The notes beneath the pieces are model-generated. The model did no database searches. It had not been told where the DNA came from and saw only the letters and a program-made list of their open reading frames with translations. A stretch of 36,595 bases of DNA from JANRKB01 sp033763695 (GTDB taxonomy: Bacteria; Planctomycetota; Phycisphaerae; Phycisphaerales; UBA1924). The DNA lies in the NCBI GenBank assembly GCA_033763695.1, contig JANRKB010000032.1, positions 1 to 36,595 of the forward strand, written 5' to 3'. A program made the translations under genes and the position numbers. Below, in pieces: positions 1 through 8,378 of the stretch; within the stretch, counting starts at the first letter, position 1, and the number at the start of each line of letters is the position of its first letter.

Positions 1-1732
1 GTGCTTGGGTCGCGAGCGTCGCTTGCGCTAACCCGCTTCCGTGACATTCCAGCATTGAGCAAGCGTCACTCTGTATACATCCTCTTCCGAGTTAGCACAG
101 AGCTGTGTTTTTGATAAACAGTTCCCAGACCCTTTTCTCTGCGGCCTGCCTTGCGGCGAGGCCCCCCTTATCGCTAACTTACGGGGTTAACTTGCCTAGT
201 TCCTTCACGACCGTTCTCTCGAGCGCCTTAGGCTATTCGCCTCATCCACCTGTGTCAGTTTTGGTACGGGCTTGTCGTCGGCTTTTCTAGGAACCCTCGC
301 CCCCCGCATCGGCCACAAGGGCCTGCCAATCTAATAAGGCCGTGGATTTACGGGATGCGTTCTCGCTGCTGGCTCAGGACTATTAACCTGATTTCCATCG
401 ACTACGCTTTTCAGCCTCGCCTTAGGACCCGGCTAACCCTGGGCGGATTTACCTTCCCCAGGAAACCTTGGATATATGGCGAACAGGATTCTCACCTGTT
501 TGATCGTTACTCAAGCCGGCATATTCACTTGCTGTCGCTCCACGAACCATTCCTGAATCGCTTCACTGCAACAGCAACGCTCTCCTACCGCATCTTTCGA
601 TGCCCACAGCTTCGGCTTCCTGCTTATTCCCGATCATTATCGGCGCCACATTCCTCGGCCAGTGAGCTGTTACGCACTCTTTAAATGGTGGCTGCTTCTA
701 AGCCAACATCCTGGCTGTCAACGCAACGTGACTTCCTTTCGAACTAAGCAGAAATTTGGGACCTTAGCTGGTGATCAGGATTGTTCTCCTTTTGACGACG
801 GATATTGTCACTCGCCGTCTAACTCCCAGGTCTTGGGCAATGGCATTCGGAGTTTGGTTGAGAAGGGTAGTCGGGTAGACCCCACTTCTCATCCAGTAGC
901 TCTACCTCCACTGCTTGCCGCCTGAGGCTAACCCTAAAGTTATTTCGGAGAGAACGAGCTATCTCCCAGTTTGATTACACTTTGAGTCCTCCCGTCAGTT
1001 CATCGCAGACCTTTTCAACGGTCACGCGTTCGACCCTCCAGGCGGTTTTACCCGCCCTTCAGTCTGACCAACGGTAGATCACAAGGTTTCGCGTCTAGCC
1101 CGTACGACTTGGCGCCCATTTCGGACTCGCTTTCGCTCCGCCTCCGGCCCGAAGGGCCTTAGGCTCGCCGTACAGACTAACTCGCCGGCTCATTATGCAA
1201 AAAGCACGCCGTCAGTCCGTAGACCTCCGACCGCTTGTAAGCACACGGTTTCAGGTACTCTTTCACTCCGCTCATCGCGGTGCTTTTCATCGTTCAGTCG
1301 CCTTACTGATTCACTATCGGTCGTCGAGGAGTATTTAGCCTTGGAGGGTGGACCCCCCATGTTCAACCCGGGTTTCCCGAGCCCGAGTTTACTCGAGGGC
1401 TGCGTCCGTCCACGGTTACAGGGCTTTCACCTTCTGAGGCCCGGCATTCCATCCGGTTCATCCGTGTGAGGACTATCCGCGTTCGCTCGCCGCTACTGAC
1501 GGAATCGCGTTTGCTTTCTTTTCCTCTGGGTACTGAGATGTTTCAGTTCTCCAGGTTCGCTCTTTACCCCTATGCATTCAGAGTAAAGTACCCTTGCGGG
1601 TGGGTTGCCCCATTCAGAAATCCCAGGATCACAGTTCGGTTACCAACTCCCCTGGGCTTATCGCAGGTTCCAACGTCTTTCATCGCCTCTCGACGCCAAG
1701 ACATCCGCCGTGTGCCCTTATGTTTGATCACA
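1..1732 (-). rRNA. 23S ribosomal RNA, 5' portion (3' part beyond window)
   Basis: Read on the minus strand, this follows bacterial 23S rRNA from its 5' end (helix 1 region, CACACGGCGGATG at about 1703-1715) through domains I-III and into domain IV. Recognisable blocks are the sequence ending GGCTAAATACTCCT, the L11/GTPase-centre block GCCAGGATGTTGGCTTAGAA (about 690-715), and the CTGTTTATCAAAAACACAG block near 105-125. The 5' end was placed by aligning to the E. coli 23S start as remembered, so it is good to a few bases. About 1.7 kb is present, ending near E. coli position 1880; the peptidyl-transferase half lies left of the window. No 16S rRNA, tRNA-Ile or tRNA-Ala precedes it; the next gene upstream is protein-coding. 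Small open frames inside it are spurious. Confidence 0.97.
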
Positions 1733-2289
1733 CCAACCTGACGCCGCGGCTTGCTTGGCTTTCGCCTCACACTCCGCCTTGCCATGCTGATGTCACCCCC
1801 CTGCACGATCTGCAGAGGCCTGTGGGGCATAAGTCCCACAGTTAAACCAGCCTAACTTTTCGGCGCTGCAAGAACCGTCTTCTCGGCCGATGCACCACAG
1901 CTCTCGCCGTGATCATCGCGTCCGAGACGAACTCGGTTTGCAACATCTTGAATCGTCTATCTATCCCCGCCGCAAAGACCCCCGTGATGGCCTCCTCGGT
2001 TTGCACCGCGTCGGCCGCCACAGAATCGGCGGGGACATTCGTGTCCATATCCGGTTGTCAACGAGCAGCGTTTGCGTCGGGCTCAACCCTCGGCAAACTC
2101 CGGATTCCCGCGTTTCGCAGGGCCGGTTACCCCTTCAGGCCGGTTGTCCGGTCCGTTTGGGGGTGGGGAGAGTCTAGGAATCACCGGCGGGGGGTCAAGT
2201 TGCCGGGGAATCATTTTCTCGCTTTCTTCGCCTAAACCCAATCTTTGCAAGGTCTTGTACATCCTCGCAGGTTCCGGCCCAAGGCTCGC
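1733..2289 (-). other. 23S rRNA leader / intergenic region without a gene
   Basis: This 557-bp stretch lies between the pilus-module gene and the 23S 5' end, and both are read leftward. I find no tRNA, no 16S 3' end and no convincing protein. Open frames here are short, arginine-rich and lack a coding look. It should hold the rRNA promoter. A TTGACA hexamer is present on the minus strand (2056-2061), but no good -10 lies 16-18 bases downstream, so I do not call a promoter. An 11-bp direct repeat, CTCGGTTTGCA, occurs at 1932-1942 and 1995-2005. A hairpin at 1820-1841 is listed separately. Confidence 0.6.
1820..1841 (-). other. Hairpin in the 23S leader
   Basis: CTGTGGG at 1820-1826 pairs perfectly with CCCACAG at 1835-1841, leaving an 8-base loop. 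It lies about 90 bases before the mature 23S 5' end. There is no U-run, so it is more likely a pre-rRNA structure or processing element than a terminator. Seen directly; its role is inference. Confidence 0.45.
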
Positions 2290-4431
2290 TCATCGCCCCG
2301 CACGCGGGTCCGGCGGCGGATTTGCCGCGGCGCCGCCTGTCTGTTCGGTCTTTGGCTTGGCCTCCGCCTCGGCAGACTTGGCGGAACCCTCGAAGCGACG
2401 GTACGCATCGCTGCTCCGCTCCTCTTGCGGCAGACGGGCGACCACGCCGCCGTCGGCCTTGCGGAACAGCGCCTCGTTGGCCGTGTCTCCGCCCGCCGCG
2501 CCCGCCACGCCGAGCAGCACGAGCTCAGAGCTGAAGCTCAGCTTCTCGGGGCCCGGCTTGCCCTCGCCTTCAGGCAGGCCTGCAACGGCACCTGGCGGCG
2601 GTGCCGCGGCTGCCGGAGGCGGCGGTGGTGCCGCCATGCCGCCGCCGAACCGCTTGCCGCCACCATCACCCTGAGCACCCGCGCCACGCGGATCGCCCAC
2701 TCCGGGGGCGTCGGCGTCAGGGCGCGACGCCGGGAGCTTGCTCTCGTCGTAAATCAGCAGGCCGGGCGGCAACTTGAGGTCCAGGGCGATCGCATCACCC
2801 GGCTCCAGCCCCACTGCCGCACGGCGGTATGCGCCGTAATAGAACTTAAAGACCTCTGCGGTCGCCTTGGCGGTGCCCTGGCCGAGCGACGGGTCGCCGG
2901 CGGGGCTAGCACCCGTGACAAAGAACGCCTGATCCGGATCAACCTCGACGCGATCCGACCACGCCGACCACGCGGTGCGGGTCAGTGCGCTCGCGGCCAT
3001 TGGCTTCTGCTCGTCCTTGAGGAACAGGCCGCGCCCGAAAACCGGGTTGTTCACGATCAGACGCACGCGATAGCGATAGGTCTCGCCCGGCTGCACACCC
3101 AGGTCGTGGGCCCAGAACTTGACGTTCTGATTGTCCATCAGCGGCGGTTCAACCAGTGCCGCCTGAGCCGGCGTGCCTTCCGGCGTGGTCTGCTGAACAT
3201 CGACACCCGCCGCCTTGAGCTGGCTGATGATGATCTTGCGGCGACCTTCCTTGCCACGCAGTTGTTCTTCGAGGAGCCAGCGGGGCTTGGGCTTGTTGGG
3301 GTCCTCGGCATTGCCGCCACGGGGCGGAGGCGGAGCGGCTCGCCCGCCACCACCCATCGCGCCGCCGCGTCGACCACCGCCACCACCCGCAGCGGCACCA
3401 CCGCCGCTACGACCCTCGTTGGGATCCTTCTTGGCGTTGGGGTCTTCCTTGGGCATGGCGGCGATCTGGGCCTTGAGTGCTTCGATATCGGTCCCGAGCT
3501 TCTTCTCCTCAGCCTTCATGCGGTCGATCTTGGTCTGATCCGCGCCCTTCTCGGCCATCGCGACGGCAGTCGCCGGCTCAACCCACTTTGGGCCCGCGAT
3601 GATCCGGTAGAACGACGGGCGCAGCACCCGCTGTGACTCCGTCCGTGCGGTCAGGGCGGCCTGCGTCGCCTGCTCGGCGGTCTTGACCTGTTCCCACGTC
3701 GGCGCAAGGTTCACGCGCCCCGGAGCGACGGGCACAGTCGTCGTCTCGCCCCATGAGCCATCGCTCATCAGGCGTTCACGCTCGACATCAACCGCGACGA
3801 TCTCGACCGCGTCACGCCACCAGCCCAGCGGCAGTGCGCTCTGCGGGCCCGCTCCGTCCGGATCCGTCTCCAGAGCCTGCTTGAGCAGCGTGCCATCGAA
3901 CTTGCCCTGGATGCTCACGGTCGCCTTGTCGTACGGCTGAGCCGCGGGCAAGAGAGCCGCGAGACCCGGCACGCCGACCTTGTCGATCGGATCGATGGCG
4001 GCACGATGGGTTGCGGCGACAACGTCGACCGGCGCGGGAAGCGCAAGCTCGCCCAGCACCAGATCCGTCGGGATCGGCTGCGTCGCCGCGCCTGCGGCGA
4101 ACGCGATCGAGGTGCCCAGCGGCTTGATCTGGGGCCGCGGCGCGATGCCGGCGGCGAGGCGGTCGTTCATCACCTTGGAGAAATCAACCTGGGCCGGCAC
4201 CTCGGGCAGCTGCGGGCTTTCGGAGTTCATCTGCGCGACCAGCGACGTCGCCGCCTTCTCGGCAGGGTCGAACGCCTGCTCGGGCGGGAGCTTGTCGCCG
4301 GTGCCAATCTGCACGGCGTTGGGCTGCGTGAGGAACTGCATGGTGAGCACGCCGAGGAACGCCGCGCCGGACACGCCGATCACGGCCTTGTCAACGTGCT
4401 GCTCGAATGGATTGATGCCCTTGAGTTTCAT
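2290..4431 (-). CDS. Gly/Pro-rich single-pass membrane protein of the pilM operon
   Basis: This 713-aa protein has no family I can name. It starts with a short basic cytoplasmic segment and one membrane helix (about residues 16-35), so most of it should be outside the inner membrane. Residues about 185-235 and 430-505 have a beta-sandwich look (GLE/GVxPGETYRYRVRL-type phrases followed by WSDRVEV), resembling fibronectin-III-like folds. A charged helical stretch at 290-325 precedes a glycine-rich linker at 341-372, and a second Gly/Pro-rich linker spans about 575-620. It is the third gene of the module, 106 bp after the PilO-like gene; the gap contains a small GCCCGC/GCGGGC hairpin. Position suggests a periplasmic partner of the PilM/N/O platform, a PilP-like role, but no sequence signature proves that. 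ATG start. Confidence 0.85.
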   Translation of the reverse strand: MKLKGINPFEQHVDKAVIGVSGAAFLGVLTMQFLTQPNAVQIGTGDKLPPEQAFDPAEKAATSLVAQMNSESPQLPEVPAQVDFSKVMNDRLAAGIAPRPQIKPLGTSIAFAAGAATQPIPTDLVLGELALPAPVDVVAATHRAAIDPIDKVGVPGLAALLPAAQPYDKATVSIQGKFDGTLLKQALETDPDGAGPQSALPLGWWRDAVEIVAVDVERERLMSDGSWGETTTVPVAPGRVNLAPTWEQVKTAEQATQAALTARTESQRVLRPSFYRIIAGPKWVEPATAVAMAEKGADQTKIDRMKAEEKKLGTDIEALKAQIAAMPKEDPNAKKDPNEGRSGGGAAAGGGGGRRGGAMGGGGRAAPPPPRGGNAEDPNKPKPRWLLEEQLRGKEGRRKIIISQLKAAGVDVQQTTPEGTPAQAALVEPPLMDNQNVKFWAHDLGVQPGETYRYRVRLIVNNPVFGRGLFLKDEQKPMAASALTRTAWSAWSDRVEVDPDQAFFVTGASPAGDPSLGQGTAKATAEVFKFYYGAYRRAAVGLEPGDAIALDLKLPPGLLIYDESKLPASRPDADAPGVGDPRGAGAQGDGGGKRFGGGMAAPPPPPAAAAPPPGAVAGLPEGEGKPGPEKLSFSSELVLLGVAGAAGGDTANEALFRKADGGVVARLPQEERSSDAYRRFEGSAKSAEAEAKPKTEQTGGAAANPPPDPRAGR

Positions 4432-4537
4432 CGACCGAGTCCTTGCATGCCCGCTCTCAGCGCGGGCGAGTGTGTCTGGTTTCGCTGTTGACTGCGTGGT
4501 TCGTCAGATCGAGCCTCGCCGGTCACATCAAGACCGA

Positions 4538-5947
4538 TCAGCCCTGCGGTGCCGCTGCTGGGTTCGCCGCCGAGTCCGCCGGCTTGGGCTCTTCGATGGG
4601 AGGCAGGCCGAGTTTCGCACGCACATCCGCGGGCATGTACGGCGTGGTCCAACTGCGGAGCCAGATCGTCTCGAGTTCGAGGTCGGCACGCACGACGCTC
4701 TCCTCGCCGTAGTAGTACCCCTGCTCCAGATCCGCCCACATGTCCACCTCGCTCAAGTCCAGATCAAGGACGCTGAGGAAGTTGGCGCGGCTGATCGCGT
4801 TGAGCAGCTCAGGCAGGCGTGCACTCGACACGACCAGCGAGACCTTGACGCGACGGATGTCGTACAGCGGGTTCTCGAGGCTGATCTTGCGACCGGTGAT
4901 CGAATGCGCGAAGTCCGGAGCGATCACGGATGTGAGCGCTGCGGGCGCGGTCGGGGCCGGAGGAGCCTCGCCGGTCGGGCTTGCCACCGTCGGCTGCGTG
5001 CCGGGCACGGCATCGACGAACGAGATGCGGCCGATGCGCTTGACGACTGCATCAGGAACCGGACGCGGCGTGCCGTCGGGCCCCGCGTTCGCCACGCGGA
5101 TGACGTTCATCACATCTTTCAGCAGCCAGTAATCCCACTGCCAGCCGAAGCACTGCGCGACACTCGGGGGCTGCGGCGGGACGACGCGGAGGATGCCACC
5201 GACGCCCGCGGATTCCGGCCCGGTCGGAGCCGCACCACCGCCGCCGGGGAAGCAATCCATCGTGCCGTAGACCGAGACCGAGCGGGCCGAGCGCAGGTAC
5301 TGGTCGCGCCGGAGATTGACGAGCATCGCGGTGAGCTTTTCCTGCTCTTCCTTGGAGCGGCTGGCGTCGCCGCCGCCCGCGCCCTTGTTCTTCTCGATCT
5401 CGCGGTCGGCCGCGTCCTTGAGGGACTGATACACACGGCGCGGATCGGCTGGCGGTCCGGCGCGGACCTCGTCGAGCAGCTTCTGATATGCCGAAGGACG
5501 ACCCGCGAGCGGATCGCCGACGAGCAACTGGGCCATCTCAAGGCCCTTGAAGTTCTCGTCGCGCACGTTGGCTGCCTTGGGGAAGAGCCCATCGACCAGC
5601 GGCTTGCGGCCGTAGCGATTGAACTGCTCGGCGTTCTTAACCACCGACTCGCCCAGCTCGCGCACCTTGTCGGACTGCTGCTTGAAGAACTCGGTCAGCC
5701 GCTGATTCGGCGCGACCTTCGAGAGCTCGAGCGCCTTGCCCTCGGGGCTGAGCGTCGGCGCGGCATAGGTGACCTTGGCGTTGTTGACTTCGTCGAGCTT
5801 GGCTTTGCCTTCACGCTCGCGTGCGCTGCGGATGGCATCGTTCCAGATGGAACTGCCGACATAGCCTGCGGGGAGAACGATGAGAATGACCGCCACGCTT
5901 GCGACGATCATCCAGTGGGCCTTGATCCAGTTCAGAACGGGCTTCAC
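4538..5947 (-). CDS. PilO / Amuc_1100-like membrane protein
   Basis: This is a 469-aa protein with an N-terminal membrane helix (about residues 11-33), a charged coiled-coil segment (35-100) and a large extracytoplasmic region ending in an alanine/proline-rich tail. That layout, right after PilM, matches PilO and the Verrucomicrobia protein Amuc_1100, which is encoded beside pilM and pilQ in Akkermansia. The segment around 375-430 (a strand, then SRANFLSVLDLDLSEVDM, then a strand) resembles the ferredoxin-like fold of PilN/PilO C-termini. The assignment rests on architecture and neighbourhood; primary-sequence similarity is weak. It starts with GTG, overlapping the pilM stop as GTGA (5944-5947), so the two are translationally coupled. 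Inferred role: inner-membrane alignment subcomplex of a type IV pilus or type II secretion-like machine. Confidence 0.8.
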   Translation of the reverse strand: MKPVLNWIKAHWMIVASVAVILIVLPAGYVGSSIWNDAIRSAREREGKAKLDEVNNAKVTYAAPTLSPEGKALELSKVAPNQRLTEFFKQQSDKVRELGESVVKNAEQFNRYGRKPLVDGLFPKAANVRDENFKGLEMAQLLVGDPLAGRPSAYQKLLDEVRAGPPADPRRVYQSLKDAADREIEKNKGAGGGDASRSKEEQEKLTAMLVNLRRDQYLRSARSVSVYGTMDCFPGGGGAAPTGPESAGVGGILRVVPPQPPSVAQCFGWQWDYWLLKDVMNVIRVANAGPDGTPRPVPDAVVKRIGRISFVDAVPGTQPTVASPTGEAPPAPTAPAALTSVIAPDFAHSITGRKISLENPLYDIRRVKVSLVVSSARLPELLNAISRANFLSVLDLDLSEVDMWADLEQGYYYGEESVVRADLELETIWLRSWTTPYMPADVRAKLGLPPIEEPKPADSAANPAAAPQG

Positions 5948-8019
5948 TTGCCGCCCTCCTTGTTTGCAGTGCCGTTCGCTGCGCCCTGCTCATCAGCCTT
6001 GGGCTCCGGCGGCGCGATCACGACTTCCCAGGTAAACGTCAGCACCTGCTTCTTCACGCCCGCAGGCTCCTTGGGCTTGAGGTTGGCAAACGGCGCGAGA
6101 TTCGTCAGTTCGGCAAAGTTCTCGCCGCCCCCACCTGCTTCGCCGCCAGCGCTCGGAGGCGGATTGCCGCCGTTCATGCCACCACTTGGAGGCGGAGGAG
6201 CGGCCGCAGGCCCACCGGCAGCGCGACCACCACGACGCCCACCGCGCGACTCGCGCGGGTCCTCGCTGGGCTGTTCGGGCGAGGCCTCAGGGCCGGACGC
6301 GGCAGGAATCCCGGTCACGCTCGCTTCGCCCAGCACATAGGCGGGCGACTTGAACTTCAGTACATAGGGCCGGCCCGTGCGCTGCTTGTGGGCTTCGAGC
6401 CACGCCTGAACGCTGTTGAGGGCGTACTTCTGCGGATCTGCGGCGGTCGTGGACACACCCATCGTCACATAGATCCGCGCCTTGCCCGCCAGCGGATCGT
6501 TCGGATCCGCGGGTGCCGCGCCGGAGTTGCCTTCGGGGTTCGCGTTGGGATCGCGCGGGCCAACGTAGGTGGTGTTGAACGACTTGAGCGTAAACGCTTC
6601 CTCGGGCTTGGCGGCCTTGCTTGCCGCGTCCTCGAGCATCGCGCCCAAGTCATCGACGATCAACGCGTGCAGATCGCGATGGTCGAGCAGCGCCACGAGG
6701 TTGGCCGCCCGGAGGTCGGGGGTGGCCGAACCGACGACGCCAGCTTTCTCCGCGTCGCCCTTGAGGCCCTTGGCCTGGTTGACGGCGGCGGCGATGACCG
6801 CGGGAGCGGGCTTGCCGCTGATCGCGAGCGTGTCGAGCGTCGGACGAATGAACATCGCGCCCGCGGCTGCCACGGCGATTCCGGCGGCGGTCGCGAACCA
6901 CTTGGTCTTGCCCTTCCACATCGACGCGCGAATCACCTGCACGGGCATGAGATTGGCGTTGATCGTGCCGAGTCCCGCACCCTGCAACGCGAGGCCGTAG
7001 GCCGTCGCAAGGCCGATGGTGCCACTCTTGAGCAGTTTGGCCTTGTCGCCGTCGACGCCGCCGGGGAGTTGCTCGAGGCTGGCCCGCTTGAACTCTTCGA
7101 GACGGAAGACGTCGATCGAGAGTTGCTGCTTGAGGTACTTGCGCAGACCGGGAAGCTGGAATGTGCTGCCCAGGCCGATGAGTCGCGAGAGATTCGCGTC
7201 CTTGTGCAGCGACTGGTAGTAGCCGATCGAACGCTGGATGTCCTGTCCCAGATCCGTGAACACCGGACGCATCGCCTGGAACACCTGGCGGGCGTGCTTG
7301 GAGTCCTCGGCTTCCTGTTTGAGCTTGTCGGCCTTGGGATAGCCGATCTGGAACGCCTGCACGAGAGCCTCAGTGAACTGATGGCCGCCGAGCGGGAAGG
7401 TGCGAACCCACACGCGACCGGCCTCGCTCACGACCAGATCGGTCGACGTGGTACCCACGTCAACCATGATCGTGCCGGGCGTCTTGGTATCAAACTGCAG
7501 GTCGAATGCCATCGCGTTGAACACAGCGATGGGTGAGAGCGTCACGTAGTCGGGCGTGATGCCGACGTCATTGAGCAGGTTGAGCCGCTCCATGATGCGA
7601 TCGCGCGTGATCGCGAAGATGCCGACCTCCACGTCCGGGCTGTCGGGGCTGATGAAGGTCTGGTAGTCCCACTCCACCTGCTCCAGCGGGAACGGGATCT
7701 GCTGCAAGGCCTCAAACTTGACGATCTCGGGGACCTTCTTGGGCTCCACCGGGGGCAGTTTGGCAAATCGCGCAAACGCCGAGTGGCCGGGCACGCTCAC
7801 CGCGATCGACGCGCCCGACAGGTTCACCTGTGAGATGAACTGGCCGAGCGAGACGCGCAGCACGTCATTGGCGTCGACACCGGGCGTCGAGAGCACCTTG
7901 GGGTGCTCGACGACAACCACGTCGAGGATGTTGACGCGCGGACCGTCGGACTCGAGTTTGATGGCCTTGATGGCCGCCGCACCGATCTCGATCCCCCAGC
8001 AGACCGTCGAAGAAGGCAT
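5944..8019 (-). CDS. pilM: Type IV pilus assembly protein PilM with a PilN-like C-terminal extension
   Basis: Residues 1-345 are a typical PilM, an actin-like ATPase: phosphate-1 motif WGIEIGAAAIKAIKLE (8-23), the KLPPVEPKKVPEIVKFEALQ region (87-106) and phosphate-2 motif VDVGTTSTDLVV (186-197). Usual PilM proteins stop near 350 residues; this one has 691. The extension starts with TINANLMP (352-359), like the N-terminal INLLP peptide by which PilN docks on PilM. A membrane helix (about 374-393) and an extracytoplasmic part follow, with a Gly/Pro-rich linker at 572-635 and a short terminal beta segment. I read it as a PilM-PilN fusion that ties the cytoplasmic ring to the membrane in one chain. 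First gene of the module; ATG start with GAGG about 8 bases upstream. No PilQ, PilB or PilT is nearby. Confidence 0.93.
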   Translation of the reverse strand: MPSSTVCWGIEIGAAAIKAIKLESDGPRVNILDVVVVEHPKVLSTPGVDANDVLRVSLGQFISQVNLSGASIAVSVPGHSAFARFAKLPPVEPKKVPEIVKFEALQQIPFPLEQVEWDYQTFISPDSPDVEVGIFAITRDRIMERLNLLNDVGITPDYVTLSPIAVFNAMAFDLQFDTKTPGTIMVDVGTTSTDLVVSEAGRVWVRTFPLGGHQFTEALVQAFQIGYPKADKLKQEAEDSKHARQVFQAMRPVFTDLGQDIQRSIGYYQSLHKDANLSRLIGLGSTFQLPGLRKYLKQQLSIDVFRLEEFKRASLEQLPGGVDGDKAKLLKSGTIGLATAYGLALQGAGLGTINANLMPVQVIRASMWKGKTKWFATAAGIAVAAAGAMFIRPTLDTLAISGKPAPAVIAAAVNQAKGLKGDAEKAGVVGSATPDLRAANLVALLDHRDLHALIVDDLGAMLEDAASKAAKPEEAFTLKSFNTTYVGPRDPNANPEGNSGAAPADPNDPLAGKARIYVTMGVSTTAADPQKYALNSVQAWLEAHKQRTGRPYVLKFKSPAYVLGEASVTGIPAASGPEASPEQPSEDPRESRGGRRGGRAAGGPAAAPPPPSGGMNGGNPPPSAGGEAGGGGENFAELTNLAPFANLKPKEPAGVKKQVLTFTWEVVIAPPEPKADEQGAANGTANKEGGK

Positions 8020-8378
8020 CGGGAAACCTCATAGACAAAGGCAGGGACACGGACACTTGTCGCACATGCTCCGCGCGGCTCGCCGGCCGTGGAAACGGAC
8101 CGAGAGAGCGCGGGGCGACGATGGTACACAACCCTGAGCGTCCGCGCGCGAGGAAATGCGCTCACACGCGGCGAACTGTCGGGGACTTCACCCGGCGACC
8201 ACACGAGCCAGCACACAGGCTGGCGAACCGGACGAAGACCTCGCCTGAGCGCCGCGTCTGCGAGACGTCAGTCCATGACATCACGCGCACGCTCCGCGCG
8301 GGCCATGGTCGATACGCCGGGCGCATCGCCTGTGTTGCTTGGAATCGTGCCGAATCCGACCCGTGAAACGTCTCAGGC
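8020..8378 (-). other. Intergenic region upstream of pilM
   Basis: A 359-bp gap separates the Memo-family gene from pilM, both on the minus strand. I see no coding signal or RNA gene. Two short hairpins occur: CGTCT/AGACG at 8255-8267 and GCCAGC/GCTGGC at 8207-8224. Neither has a U-run in the minus direction, so they are weak terminator candidates for the Memo gene. The pilM promoter should lie at the left end, but no clear -35/-10 pair stands out. Confidence 0.5.

Noticed and set aside
105..1845. Several short open frames at the left end
   Set aside because: They lie within 23S rRNA.
1842..2048. 68-codon open frame upstream of the 23S
   Set aside because: Arg-rich C-terminus, no ribosome binding site and no recognisable domain; more likely rRNA leader.
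2033..2061. Sigma-70 promoter built on TTGACA at 2056-2061
   Set aside because: The sequence 16-18 bases downstream (ATGTCC/AATGTC) is not a credible -10.
3980..6340. Open frame of 786 codons opposite the pilus-module genes
   Set aside because: It spans two well-supported genes on the other strand and has no recognisable motif.
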